DNA of 64,000 bases from Streptomyces antioxidans (GCF_000968685.2 NZ_LAKD02000058.1:62001-126000), one strand, 5' to 3'. Positions 17,919-26,852 are shown, numbered from the stretch's first letter. Translations and numbers: made by a program. The notes: generated by a model from the letters alone, not told the origin.

Positions 17919-19660
17919 GAGCGGCGAACACCCCGGGGGCGGGGCGCACCGGCCATGTCGTGGTCATCGGCGGCGGAATCGCGGGCCTCGCGGCGGCCCA
18001 CCGGCTGCTGGACGGCGGGGCGCGGGTGACGGTCCTGGAGGCGTCGGGGCGGCTCGGCGGCAAGCTGCGCTCGGGGGAGATCGAGGGCGTGACCGTCGAC
18101 CTCGGCGCCGAGTCGATGCTCGCCCGCCGCCCGGAGGCGGTCGAGCTGGCGCGCGCCGTGGGCCTCGGGGACCGGCTTCAGCCGCCCGCGACCGCGACCG
18201 CCTCGCTCTGGACGCGCGGTGCGCTGCGCCCGATGCCCAAGGGGCATGTGATGGGCGTCCCCGGCGATCTGGAGCCGCTGGCCGCGTCCGGAGTGATCTC
18301 TGAGGAGGGGCTGGCCCGGATCGCCCGCGACCGCGAACTGCCGCCCACACCGGTGGGCGAGGACGTGGCGCTCGGCGGGTATCTGGCGGACCGGCTCGGC
18401 CGCGAGGTCGTGGACCGGCTGGTGGAACCGCTGCTGGGCGGGGTGTACGCGGGCGATGTGTACCGCACCTCGATGCGCGCGTCCGTCCCGGCCCTCTTCG
18501 AAGTGGCCCGGTCGGGGCGCCCGCTGACCGAGGGCGTCCGAGAGCTGGCCGACCGCTCGGCGCGCCAGCAGGGCGGCCCGGTGTTCATGGGCATCGACGG
18601 CGGAATCGGCCGCCTCCCCCTCGCCGTCGCCGACGCCGTACGCTCCGCGGGCGGCGAGATCCGCACCGGCTCGGCCGTAAGAGAGCTGCGCCGCACGCCC
18701 GACGGCTGGACCATCACGGTGGACAGCGCGGGCGGCCCGGGCGGCGTGAGCCGTATGGGCGACGTGGGCGGTACGGACAGCGCGGGCGGCGTGGACGGTA
18801 CCGGCCGTACGGGCGGCACTCGCGCCACCGACGGCACGGGTGGCGCGGGCGCTACGGGTGGCATGCACGGCACGGGCCGTACGGGTGGCACTGACCGTAC
18901 GGGTGGCGCGGGCCGTACGGGCATCACCGACGGCGCGGGTGGTGCGGGCGTCCCCGGCGACTTGGACGGCACGGGCGTCACCGACGGCGTGGGCGGCGCG
19001 GCGGTGGTGGGGGCCGACTTCGACGTGCTGGCGGCCGACGCCATTGTGCTGGCGGTGCCCGCGCCCGCCGCTGCCCGGCTGTTGGCCGCCGCGGTTCCGG
19101 CCGCGTCCGCCGAGTTGGCCACCGTGGACTACGCTTCGATGGCGCTGGTCACCATGGCCTTCCGGCGCACCGACGTGGCCATGCTCGCCGAGGGCAGCGG
19201 CTTTCTGGTGCCGCCGGTCGACGGCCGGACGATCAAGGCCGCGACCTTCTCCAGCCGCAAATGGGGCTGGCTGCGCGACGCCGGTCCCGATCTCTTCGTG
19301 CTGCGTACCTCGATCGGGCGGTTTGACGACGAGGCGGATCTGAAGCGGGACGACGCCGATCTGGTAGGGGCGTCGCTCGCCGATCTCGGCACGGCGGTCG
19401 GCCTGGCCGCGAAGCCCGTCGCGAGCCGGGTGGACCGCTGGGACGGCGGACTGCCCCAGTACCCGGTGGGCCATCTCGACCGGGTCGCCCGCATCCGCGC
19501 CGAGGTCGCCAAGGTGCCGGGGCTGGCGGTGTGCGGGGCGCTCTACGACGGGGTGGGCATCCCCGCGTGCGTCGGCAGCGCCCGTAAGGCGGCCGATGAG
19601 TTGCTGGGCGCCCTGGCGGCCACCCGGGAGCCGGGCGCCGGAGCCGGAGAGCGAGAATAG
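17915..19660 (+). CDS. hemY: Coproporphyrinogen III oxidase (protoporphyrinogen oxidase family, HemY/HemG) with a Gly/Thr-rich insertion
   Basis: A 581-residue FAD oxidase that makes coproporphyrin III in the Gram-positive haem route. The FAD motif is VVIGGGIAGLAAAHRL. Other family stretches are GAESMLARRPEA, EPLLGGVYAGD, FMGIDGGIGRLP and the C-terminal YDGVGIPACVGSARKAADEL. The usual length is about 460-490. The excess is a low-complexity block at about residues 268-365 made of GT, GR and TGG units after WTITVD, so the catalytic frame is otherwise intact. The ATG overlaps the TGA of the tandem IclR gene. hemQ follows after 4 bases. Confidence 0.93.
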   Translation: MRAANTPGAGRTGHVVVIGGGIAGLAAAHRLLDGGARVTVLEASGRLGGKLRSGEIEGVTVDLGAESMLARRPEAVELARAVGLGDRLQPPATATASLWTRGALRPMPKGHVMGVPGDLEPLAASGVISEEGLARIARDRELPPTPVGEDVALGGYLADRLGREVVDRLVEPLLGGVYAGDVYRTSMRASVPALFEVARSGRPLTEGVRELADRSARQQGGPVFMGIDGGIGRLPLAVADAVRSAGGEIRTGSAVRELRRTPDGWTITVDSAGGPGGVSRMGDVGGTDSAGGVDGTGRTGGTRATDGTGGAGATGGMHGTGRTGGTDRTGGAGRTGITDGAGGAGVPGDLDGTGVTDGVGGAAVVGADFDVLAADAIVLAVPAPAAARLLAAAVPAASAELATVDYASMALVTMAFRRTDVAMLAEGSGFLVPPVDGRTIKAATFSSRKWGWLRDAGPDLFVLRTSIGRFDDEADLKRDDADLVGASLADLGTAVGLAAKPVASRVDRWDGGLPQYPVGHLDRVARIRAEVAKVPGLAVCGALYDGVGIPACVGSARKAADELLGALAATREPGAGAGERE

Positions 19661-19664
19661 GGCC

Positions 19665-20381
19665 ATGACTGCTGCACCTGAGAAGACTCCCAACGCCGGT
19701 AAGAAGGCCAAGGACCTCAACGAGGTCATCCGCTACACCCTGTGGTCGGTGTTCCGGCTGCGCGATGTGCTGCCGGAGGACCGCACCGGCTACGCCGACG
19801 AGGTCGAGGAGCTCTTCTCCCAGCTCGCCGCCAAGGACGTCACCGTGCGCGGCACCTACGACGTGTCCGGGCTGCGCGCCGACGCGGACGTCATGATCTG
19901 GTGGCACTCGGAGACCTCCGACGCGCTCCAGGAGGCGTACAACCTCTTCCGCCGCACCCGGCTGGGGCGGCACCTGGAGCCGGTGTGGTCCAACATGGCG
20001 CTGCACCGCCCGGCCGAGTTCAACAAGTCCCACATCCCGGCGTTCCTCGCGGACGAGAACGCGCGCGAGTACGTGAGCGTGTACCCCTTCGTCCGCTCCT
20101 ACGACTGGTACCTGCTGCCCGACGAGGACCGCCGCCGGATGCTCGCGGACCACGGCAAGATGGCCCGCGGCTACCCCGATGTGCGCGCCAACACGGTGGC
20201 GTCCTTCTCGCTCGGCGACTACGAGTGGATCCTGGCCTTCGAGGCGGACGAGCTGCACCGGATCGTGGACCTGATGCGCCATCTGCGGGGCTCCGAGGCG
20301 CGTAGGCACGTGCGCGAGGAGGTCCCGTTCTACACCGGGCGCCGCCGGGCGGTCTCCGAACTCGTCGCCGGTCTGGCCTGA
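19665..20381 (+). CDS. hemQ: Coproheme decarboxylase (HemQ / ChdC)
   Basis: A 238-residue chlorite-dismutase-family protein that decarboxylates coproheme to haem b using peroxide. Diagnostic features are NEVIRYTLWSVFRL near the N-terminus and YPFVRSYDWYLLP, which holds the radical Tyr of actinobacterial HemQ. The proximal-His region is RRMLADHGKMARGYPDV. The ATG at 19665 lies 4 bases after the hemY stop, with GGAGAGCGAGAATAGGG upstream. hemY-hemQ is thus an operon and, with hemE, gives most of the late haem route; the ferrochelatase is not in this window. Confidence 0.96.
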   Translation: MTAAPEKTPNAGKKAKDLNEVIRYTLWSVFRLRDVLPEDRTGYADEVEELFSQLAAKDVTVRGTYDVSGLRADADVMIWWHSETSDALQEAYNLFRRTRLGRHLEPVWSNMALHRPAEFNKSHIPAFLADENAREYVSVYPFVRSYDWYLLPDEDRRRMLADHGKMARGYPDVRANTVASFSLGDYEWILAFEADELHRIVDLMRHLRGSEARRHVREEVPFYTGRRRAVSELVAGLA

Positions 20382-20490
20382 CGCCCTTACGGATCGCCCG
20401 GGGTCCATCGAAAGGCGGCTCCGCCGCTGTGCCCCTGGCCCCAGGGCATGAGCCAACCGCCGCCGCGAGCGTCACCCGGCGCCCGCCCTC

Positions 20491-22305
20491 TCACGGCGTG
20501 CCCGGGATCGTCGCAGGCTGCTTGTCCGGCTCCGGCAGCGGGGCCGGTTCCGGCATTGGCACGGGCTCCGGGCGCGGGCCGCAGAAGGCGGACCGCCCCG
20601 GGGTCTTCCCGGTCAGCAGATACGTATCCACATGGCGGTTGACGCAGTCGTTCGGACCGCCCCACAGCCCATGCGTCCCCGCCTTGCGCTCGGTCACCAG
20701 CGAGGAGCCGGGCAGCCGGTGCCAGAGCTCCTTCGCCCCCGCGTACGGCGCGGCCGCGTCCCGCTCCGCCGACAGCAGCAGCACCGGCGGCAGCGTGACC
20801 CGGCCCGGCGCCCGGGGGCCCACGGCCTCCAGGTTCCCCACGTCGAGGGGGCGGCCGGACTTCAGCGGCCAGAAGGCGCACGGCAGGTTCATCGCCACGT
20901 TGTCCCAGGTCTCGAAGGGCGCACGGCGGGCGAGGGCGGTGTTGTCGCGGTCCCAGGTGGCCCAGGCGCGCGGCCAGGGCGCGTCGTTGCACTCCACGGC
21001 GGTGTAGATGGCGTTGCCGTTCTCGTCGTCGGCGGCCTCCGCCGGATCGGGCGCGGCGAGCTCGATCAGCGGCTCGGGGTCGCCGCGCAGATACGCGGCC
21101 AGCGCCCGGGCGGCCGGGTCCCAGTACGCGTCGTTGTAGCCGGTCCTCAGGAACGCGGTCTGGAGCTGGGCGGTGCCGATGACCCCGCCCGCCGGTTTCC
21201 GCGCCAGCCGCCGCCGCGCCGTCCCGTACGAGGCGAGCACCCGGTCCGCGGTGGCGCCCAGGTGGTAGACGGCGTGGTGCCGGGCGGCCCAGCGGCGCCA
21301 GTCCCGCCAGCGCCGTTCGAAGGCCAGCGACTGGTCGAGGTTGTCGCGGTACCAGATCCGCCCGGGGGCGGGGTTGACCACGCTGTCGAAGACCATCCGG
21401 CGCACCCGCCCCGGGAAGAGCGTGGCGTACACGGCCCCGTAGTACGTGCCGTACGAGGCGCCCACGAAGGTGAGCCGCCGCTCGCCCAGTGCGGCGCGCA
21501 GCACTTCCAGGTCGCGGGCGTTGTTCAGCGTGGTGTAGTGCGCGAGCGCGCGGCCCGAGCGGCGCACACAGCCCCGGACGTAGGCGCGCGCCCGCGCCAC
21601 CAGCCGCCGTTTGAAGGCGGCGGTGGGGTGCGGCGGGGAACTGGTCGGTGCCTTGGCGTAGGCGGACGGCCGCTGGCAGGACAGCGGGGCGGAGCGGCCC
21701 ACCCCCCGTGGGGCGTAGCCGACGAAGTCGTAGGCGGCGGCCACTTTGCGGAAGGCGTCCTCGGCCGCGTACTCGGGGAACGCCATGCTGGAGGCGCCCG
21801 GCCCGCCGGGGTTGTAGACCAGCGCGCCCTGACGCCGCGCCTTCGGCCCGGTGGTCAGGATCCGGCTGACGGTGAGGGAGATGTGCTTGCCGCGGGGACG
21901 GGCGTAGTCGAGCGGTACGGAGACCTTTCCGCAGGTGATGGGGGCGGCCAGCGCCTCGGCGCGGGGGCAGCGGCGGAAGGCGATGCCGCGCTGCGCCGCG
22001 CGCCGGGCGGCGAACGCCACACCGCGGGCCGCGGCCGCGTCACCGGGTCGGGCGGCGACCGGGGCGGATGGGGCGGACCAGGTGGTCCAGGTGGGCGCGG
22101 CGGTGGCGGCGGAGGCCGCCGGGGCCGAGTGGGTCGCGGAGGGCCCGCCCGCCGCACCGGCCGGGGGCGTGGCGGACCTGGCGGACGCGGTGTGCGCGGT
22201 GGGCGCGGCGAGCGGGCGGCCGGTGGCGGGCGTCGCGAGCAGTGCGCTCATGGCCAGCGACAGGGACAGCGGCCCGAGGATGCCGTACAGCGCTGCTGCT
22301 CTCAC
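20491..22305 (-). CDS. Secreted alpha/beta hydrolase, tripeptidyl-aminopeptidase-like (SlpD/E family)
   Basis: 604 residues. There is an N-terminal signal peptide (MRAAALYGILGPLSLSLAMS) and an Ala/Thr/Pro-rich stretch to about residue 90, then an alpha/beta-hydrolase with NPGGPGASS (oxyanion region), the nucleophile elbow VGASYGTYYG, a C-terminal Asp in LLSAERDAAAP and the catalytic His in KAGTHGLWGG. Cys pairs fit extracellular disulfides. The C-terminus is Pro/Glu-rich. It resembles Streptomyces mycelium-associated tripeptidyl aminopeptidases. It converges on hemQ. Substrate specificity is inferred only. Confidence 0.88.
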   Translation of the reverse strand: MRAAALYGILGPLSLSLAMSALLATPATGRPLAAPTAHTASARSATPPAGAAGGPSATHSAPAASAATAAPTWTTWSAPSAPVAARPGDAAAARGVAFAARRAAQRGIAFRRCPRAEALAAPITCGKVSVPLDYARPRGKHISLTVSRILTTGPKARRQGALVYNPGGPGASSMAFPEYAAEDAFRKVAAAYDFVGYAPRGVGRSAPLSCQRPSAYAKAPTSSPPHPTAAFKRRLVARARAYVRGCVRRSGRALAHYTTLNNARDLEVLRAALGERRLTFVGASYGTYYGAVYATLFPGRVRRMVFDSVVNPAPGRIWYRDNLDQSLAFERRWRDWRRWAARHHAVYHLGATADRVLASYGTARRRLARKPAGGVIGTAQLQTAFLRTGYNDAYWDPAARALAAYLRGDPEPLIELAAPDPAEAADDENGNAIYTAVECNDAPWPRAWATWDRDNTALARRAPFETWDNVAMNLPCAFWPLKSGRPLDVGNLEAVGPRAPGRVTLPPVLLLSAERDAAAPYAGAKELWHRLPGSSLVTERKAGTHGLWGGPNDCVNRHVDTYLLTGKTPGRSAFCGPRPEPVPMPEPAPLPEPDKQPATIPGTP

Positions 22306-22423
22306 TGGCCGTCCCTTCGTGCATCGCGGTGCGTCGCGCGTCGTGCATCGCGGTGCACGCGCGATGAAAGGGATATTTGGCGGGCCGGATGACCATGTAA
22401 AGCACCGGGCCGCGGTGTCGGGG

Positions 22424-23230
22424 TCAATGACCCCAATGCGTCTTCAGGGCCGCGCGCAGCGCCGGATCCGGGAGAGCGGAGGTGCCGTGCACGGCGAGCG
22501 CGGTGAGCAGGTGGCCGTCGTCGGCACCGCCGCCCGCGTCGCCGCCGGAGCGCTGGGCGAGGGTCCGCCGCGGGGGCACGTCGATCCGGCCCAGCAGCCG
22601 CTGACCGACGGGGGAGGCCCACCGCGAGTACGGATGCGCCTCGACCCGGGCGATCAGCAGACAGCTCGCCGTCAGCAGCAGCGGCAGTACGAACCACGCG
22701 GCCACCGGACCGCGCCCCGCCGCGGGCGGCACGAGCAGCAGCGCGGCGGCGGCCGTCACCAGCACCAGGGCGCAGGCCGCCCGTACGTGCCGTACCGCGA
22801 CCGCCACATTGGTACGGGCCGACGCGGGCACCGCCAGCCCCGCCGCCACCAGCCGGTCGCCCAGCGCCCGCACCGGGGCGGCGGTGGTGAGCGCGGCCCG
22901 CACCGGCCGCACCTGGGCCTGCCCCTCCGGCCCGATCGCGCTGATCACGGCCCGCTCCAGCGCATCCCGCCCGTCCGGGTCCACCACGGTGACCCAGCCG
23001 GTGTGCGCGATCAGCAGCCGCCGCTCCCGGTACATCGTCACGAGCGCCAGATCCCCCACCCGCCGCGGCCCGCCGGACAGGAACGCCGCCTCGTACAGGC
23101 TCAGCCCCTTCCCTTCCGCCCGCGGAGCGGCGTCCATCGGCTGTGCGGCCGCCACCGCCGCCATGCACAGCCGCGCGCAGCTGGTGACCGCGGCGCCCCA
23201 CGCGACGAGCAGGAAGAGGACCCACAACAT
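22424..23230 (-). CDS. TIGR04222 domain membrane protein without Cys-rich tail
   Basis: 268 residues. An N-terminal membrane segment (MLWVLFLLVAWGAAVTSCA) is followed by the TIGR04222 core (LSLYEAAFLSGGPRRVGDLA, then MYRERRLLIAHTGWVTV) and two more hydrophobic segments at about residues 150-170 and 178-195. The core matches the other TIGR04222 protein at 24486-25490 (LLEAAFLAGGPGRVADTVIS). Unlike that protein, the C-terminus is short and Gly-Asp-rich with no Cys run. The function is unknown. It is probably a partner in the DUF692 locus, though a 1.25-kb repeat region separates it. Confidence 0.8.
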   Translation of the reverse strand: MLWVLFLLVAWGAAVTSCARLCMAAVAAAQPMDAAPRAEGKGLSLYEAAFLSGGPRRVGDLALVTMYRERRLLIAHTGWVTVVDPDGRDALERAVISAIGPEGQAQVRPVRAALTTAAPVRALGDRLVAAGLAVPASARTNVAVAVRHVRAACALVLVTAAAALLLVPPAAGRGPVAAWFVLPLLLTASCLLIARVEAHPYSRWASPVGQRLLGRIDVPPRRTLAQRSGGDAGGGADDGHLLTALAVHGTSALPDPALRAALKTHWGH

Positions 23231-24485
23231 GGCCGAGTTCTACTCGACCCGGCCGCGACCGCGCCACAGTTTTCACGATATGAACGACTCGCGAGAATGC
23301 GGCGACGCGCCGCGCAGCCCCGCGACGGGACGCTGGGGTGTCCGGCGGATCGTGACGCGTGACGCCTGCGGCGGGCTGCTTTCCCCTCCCCGCCCCTTCC
23401 CAAAACCGGGGCCCCGCCCCAGCCCCCGCCCGCACGCCCACCTGCGCCCGGCGCTCCCGCCACGCCCGGGCCCCCGCCGGTGCTCTGCGGGGATGTACGG
23501 GCTTCCCGGCCGGGGCGGGCGCCCGGGGCTCCGCCGCGTCTGGCGCCCCCGCCGCGTCTGGCGCCCCCCGTCACGCTCGGGGTCCCCGCTGCGTCTGGCG
23601 TTTTCGCCGTGGCCCGGGGCTCCCGCCGTGCGCGGGGTCCCGCTGCGTCTGGCGTTCTCGTCGTGCCCGGGGTCCCTGCCGTGCCCGGCGCCTCCGCCGG
23701 TGCCCTGTGGGGATGTGCGGGCTTCTCGGCTGGGGCGGGCGCCTGGGGCTTCCGCCGTGCCCGGGGCTCCGCTGCGTCTGGCGTTCTCGTCGTGCCCGGC
23801 GCTCCCGCCGCGCCCGGGGTCCCCGCCGGTGCTCTGCGGGGATGTACGGGCTTCCCGGCCGGGGCGGGCGCCCGGGGCTCCGCCGCGTCTGGCGCCCCCG
23901 CCGCGCCTGGCCCCCCGTCACGCTCGGGGTCCCCGCTGCGTCTGGCGTTCTCGCCGTGGCCCGGCGTTCCTGCCGTGCCCGGCGCCTCCGCCGGTGCTCT
24001 GCGGGGATGTGCGGGCTTCTCGGCTGGGGCGGGCGCCTGGGGCTTCCGCCGTGCCCGGGGCTCCGCTGCGTCTGGCGTTCTCGTCGTGCCCGGCGCTCCC
24101 GCCGCGCCCGGGGTCCCCGCCGGTGTTCTGTGGGGACGTGCGGGATTCCCGGCCGGGGCGGGCGGTCGGGTCCTCCGCCGTTCCTGGCGTTCCTGCCGCT
24201 CCCGGGGCCTCCGCCGCGTCCGGCGCCCCGTCGCGCTCGGGGTCCCGCGGTGCCTGGCGTTTTCGTCGTGCCCGGGGCTCCTGCCGTGCCTGGCGTTCCT
24301 GCCGCTCCCGGGGCCCCTCCGCCTGTGCCCAGGGCCCCGCCCTGCCCGGCGCTCCCGTCACGCCCGGGTCCCCGCCGTGCATGACGTTCCCGCCGCGGGC
24401 GGGGCCCCGCCGTGTCCGGGTCCCCGCTGGGGCCCTGTGGGGAGGTCGGGGCTCTCGGTCGCGGCGGGGCCTTCGTCCTGGCGGC
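23231..24485. repeat. 1.25-kb gene-free region dominated by GC-rich minisatellite repeats
   Basis: I see no supportable gene here. From about 23430 to 24480 the DNA is built of related blocks containing GGTGCTCTGCGGGGATGT, GCGTCTGGCG and CCCGGGGTCC. One long block recurs with a shift of about 349 bases (starts 23476 and 23825), another with about 294 bases (GATGTGCGGG at 23712 and 24006). All frames stay open because of the GC content, but translations give only Arg/Pro/Gly repeats whose frame changes between blocks. A half copy of the dispersed palindromic element starts at about 23354. The region ends against the Gly/Cys codons of the TIGR04222 tail. Confidence 0.8.
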
Positions 24486-25490
24486 TCAGCCGCCGCCCCC
24501 GCAGCCGCCTCCGCCGCCACCGCCTCCGCAGCCGCCGCCCCCGCCGCAGCCCGAGCCGCCTCCTCCGCCGCAGGACGAGCCGCCGCATGAGGAGCCTCCG
24601 CAGCCGGAACCGCCTCCGCCTCCGCCTCCGCCGCACCACGATCCGCCGCCGGAATCCGCGGGGCCCGATGAGCCCGGCGAACTCGACGAGCCTGAGGCGG
24701 CGGGTACCTTTTGCGCGTCCAGGAGTTGGGCCCGGAGCAGCGGGTCGTCCGCAAGGGCGGCCGCGCCGGTCAGCGCGACGGCGACCATCACGGGGACCGT
24801 CGCCGGGTGGGCGACCGACCGGGCGTGCCGTGCGCCGATCCCCGAGTCCCTTCGGTACGTCGCCAGCGCGCGTCGCCCGGCGGCGGTCAGTCGGCGCTTG
24901 CCCGTACGGGCGCAGATCCTGCCGATGACGAGGCCGATGAAGAGCATCGGGACGATCATCAAGGCCGGCGGATGCCCATCGTCGGCGGCGGAGTCGAAAC
25001 TGGTCACGATGGCCACGAACACCCCCAGCGCGCACAGCACGACCTGAGCCTGTGCCATACCCCGCCAGAATTGGAGGGCACCCGGCCGCACCATCAGCCC
25101 GCGCGCCGCCAACTGGTCGCCGATCGCCTGCACCGCCGGACTGCGCATCAGCTCCCGGCGCAGCCACGTCAGGCCGCCGTGCGGGGAGATGGCGCACAGC
25201 CGCAGCAGCTCCTCCTCGACCGGGCCGCGTGCCACCGGCTGCCGTACCGAGACCACGCCCGGGCCGCCGATCGCCAGCCGCCCGTCCGCGTACATCGCAC
25301 TGATCACGGTGTCCGCCACCCGGCCCGGCCCGCCCGCCAGGAACGCGGCCTCCAGGAGGTCGTACGCCCGGGCGTACACCGGTCCCGGGACGCCCTTGCG
25401 CCGGGTCCGGACCGTACCCACGATGAGCACCACCGACGACACGGTGACCAGCAGGTAGAAGAAGCTCACGATCGCGTCCACGCCGCTCAC
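24486..25490 (-). CDS. TIGR04222 membrane protein with Gly/Cys-rich C-terminal tail; candidate MNIO substrate
   Basis: 334 residues. There is a membrane segment at about 7-27, the TIGR04222 core (LLEAAFLAGGPGRVAD, VISAMYADGRLAIGGPG), hydrophobic segments at about 146-163 and 177-193, and a Ser/Gly/Pro hinge at 264-283. The tail from 286 to 334 is almost only Gly with Cys at 286, 297, 302, 307, 315, 321 and 330 plus a few Ser. The GTG start at 25490 overlaps the DUF692 stop (GTGA), so the two are translationally coupled; an in-frame extension would lie inside the DUF692 gene. A Cys-rich tail next to a DUF692 enzyme suggests post-translational modification of these Cys. Confidence 0.85.
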   Translation of the reverse strand: MSGVDAIVSFFYLLVTVSSVVLIVGTVRTRRKGVPGPVYARAYDLLEAAFLAGGPGRVADTVISAMYADGRLAIGGPGVVSVRQPVARGPVEEELLRLCAISPHGGLTWLRRELMRSPAVQAIGDQLAARGLMVRPGALQFWRGMAQAQVVLCALGVFVAIVTSFDSAADDGHPPALMIVPMLFIGLVIGRICARTGKRRLTAAGRRALATYRRDSGIGARHARSVAHPATVPVMVAVALTGAAALADDPLLRAQLLDAQKVPAASGSSSSPGSSGPADSGGGSWCGGGGGGGGSGCGGSSCGGSSCGGGGGSGCGGGGGCGGGGGGGGCGGGG

Positions 25491-26812
25491 CGCCCCCCGC
25501 TCAGCGCGAGCCGGACCCGGCGGGCCAGCCGTGCCGCCGGATGGGACGGCAGGGGCGCGGGCCCGGACCGCTCCTGCCACCACAGCGTCAACCGGCGCCG
25601 GGCGGCCGCGTCATCGGGCCGGCCGTCCGCCAGCAGATGCTCGGCGAACGACATCGCGTCGCGGCGGTAGCCGCCGGTCATCGGGCGGCCGTCGGCGTAC
25701 CGCGCGAACGCCGGGCGGTAGCCGGTGCCCAGGATCTCGGGCAGCTCCGGCGCCACCTTGGCGATCACGGACGCCCGCTTGGCCGTCAGCGCCGCGCTCT
25801 GCACCCGCAGCCGCCGCCGGTCGAAGCCCTCGGGCGACGGGGTGCCGCCGACGAGCGCGGAGAGCAGTGCGGTCTGGGCGAGCGCCAGCCGCTCCCGGAC
25901 GGCGTCCGGCACGGGCGCGCCGGGCCCGGCGGACGCCCCCACCGCGGCTTCGGCCGCCCCGGCCTCCACCGCGGCTTCGGCCGCCCCGGCCCCCGCCGCC
26001 GTCACCGCGCGGATCGCGTCCAGTTCGCCCGCCAGCTCGTCCGCCGCCGGGAAGTCCTCGTCGCGCTCCAGCAGCACCCCGGGCGGCGTCGTACGGGCGC
26101 ACAGCTCGGCGAGCACGTCCAGCACCGGCTGGGTCACCGGATGGGCGTGGCTGTCGTGCCACACCCCGTCCCGCTCCACCCCGCCCGCCACATGGACGTA
26201 GGCGATCGCCGACGTGGGCAGCTCATCCAGCGCCTTGGCCGGGTCCTCGCCCCGGTTGACGTGGTTGGTGTGGAGATTGGCCACGTCGATGAGCAGCCGC
26301 ACCCCCGTGCGCTCCACGAGCTCGGCCAGGAACTGGCCCTCGGTCATCTCCTCGCCGGGCCAGGAGATCAGCGCCGCGATGTTCTCCACCGCGAGCGGAA
26401 CCGGCAGCGCGTCCTGCGCGGTGCGCACGTTCTCGCACAGCACATCCAGTGCGTCACGGGTCCGCGGCAATGGCAGCAGATGCCCGGCCTCGATGGCCGG
26501 TGACGCGGTCAGCGGCCCCCCGGCCCTGACGAACGCGATGTGCTCGGTGACCAGCGGCGAGCCCAGCGCCTCGGCCCGCTCGGCCAGCGCCCGCAGGCGG
26601 CCGGGGTCGGGCCGCTCGGCTCCCCCGAGGCCGAGCGACACCCCGTGCGGGACCACCGTGGTCCCGCGCTCGCGAAGCCGCCGGAGCGCGTCCGGCACAT
26701 GGTCGGGGCAGATGTTCTCCGCCACCACCTCCACCCAGTCGATGCCGGGCAGCCCCGCGATGTCTTCGGCGATCTCCGGTCGCCAGCCGATTCCGGTACC
26801 GAGGCGCACCAT
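25487..26812 (-). CDS. DUF692 family multinuclear non-haem iron oxidase (MNIO) with C-terminal extra domain
   Basis: 441 residues. The TIM-barrel DUF692 core spans about residues 1-260, and all expected metal ligands are visible: His56 (VVPHGVSLG), Glu90-His91 (VTEHIAF), Glu143-Asn144 (AVENIAA), Asp176 and Asn179/His181 (IDVANLH), His207 (YVHVAGG), Asp220/His222 (HDSHAHP) and Glu249 (LLERDEDF). An Ala/Glu low-complexity linker (about 268-300) leads to a helical C-terminal domain (about 301-425), which may bind a partner. Characterised relatives (MbnB, TglH) oxidatively modify Cys in peptides. The ATG at 26812 has GGAGGGGGAG upstream. It is the first gene of the locus. Confidence 0.9.
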   Translation of the reverse strand: MVRLGTGIGWRPEIAEDIAGLPGIDWVEVVAENICPDHVPDALRRLRERGTTVVPHGVSLGLGGAERPDPGRLRALAERAEALGSPLVTEHIAFVRAGGPLTASPAIEAGHLLPLPRTRDALDVLCENVRTAQDALPVPLAVENIAALISWPGEEMTEGQFLAELVERTGVRLLIDVANLHTNHVNRGEDPAKALDELPTSAIAYVHVAGGVERDGVWHDSHAHPVTQPVLDVLAELCARTTPPGVLLERDEDFPAADELAGELDAIRAVTAAGAGAAEAAVEAGAAEAAVGASAGPGAPVPDAVRERLALAQTALLSALVGGTPSPEGFDRRRLRVQSAALTAKRASVIAKVAPELPEILGTGYRPAFARYADGRPMTGGYRRDAMSFAEHLLADGRPDDAAARRRLTLWWQERSGPAPLPSHPAARLARRVRLALSGGR

Positions 26813-26852
26813 GGCTCCCCCTCCTCGTTCCGTACCGCGTCCCCCGCGGTGT

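Noticed and set aside
22809..24928. Long Arg/Pro/Ala-rich frames on both strands over the minisatellite
   Set aside because: Frames shift between repeat blocks, have no ribosome binding site, domain or consistent codon pattern, and overlap a real gene at one end.
24412..25047. Pro-rich + strand frame (PPPPPQPPPP)
   Set aside because: It is the reverse complement of the Gly/Cys codons of the TIGR04222 tail.
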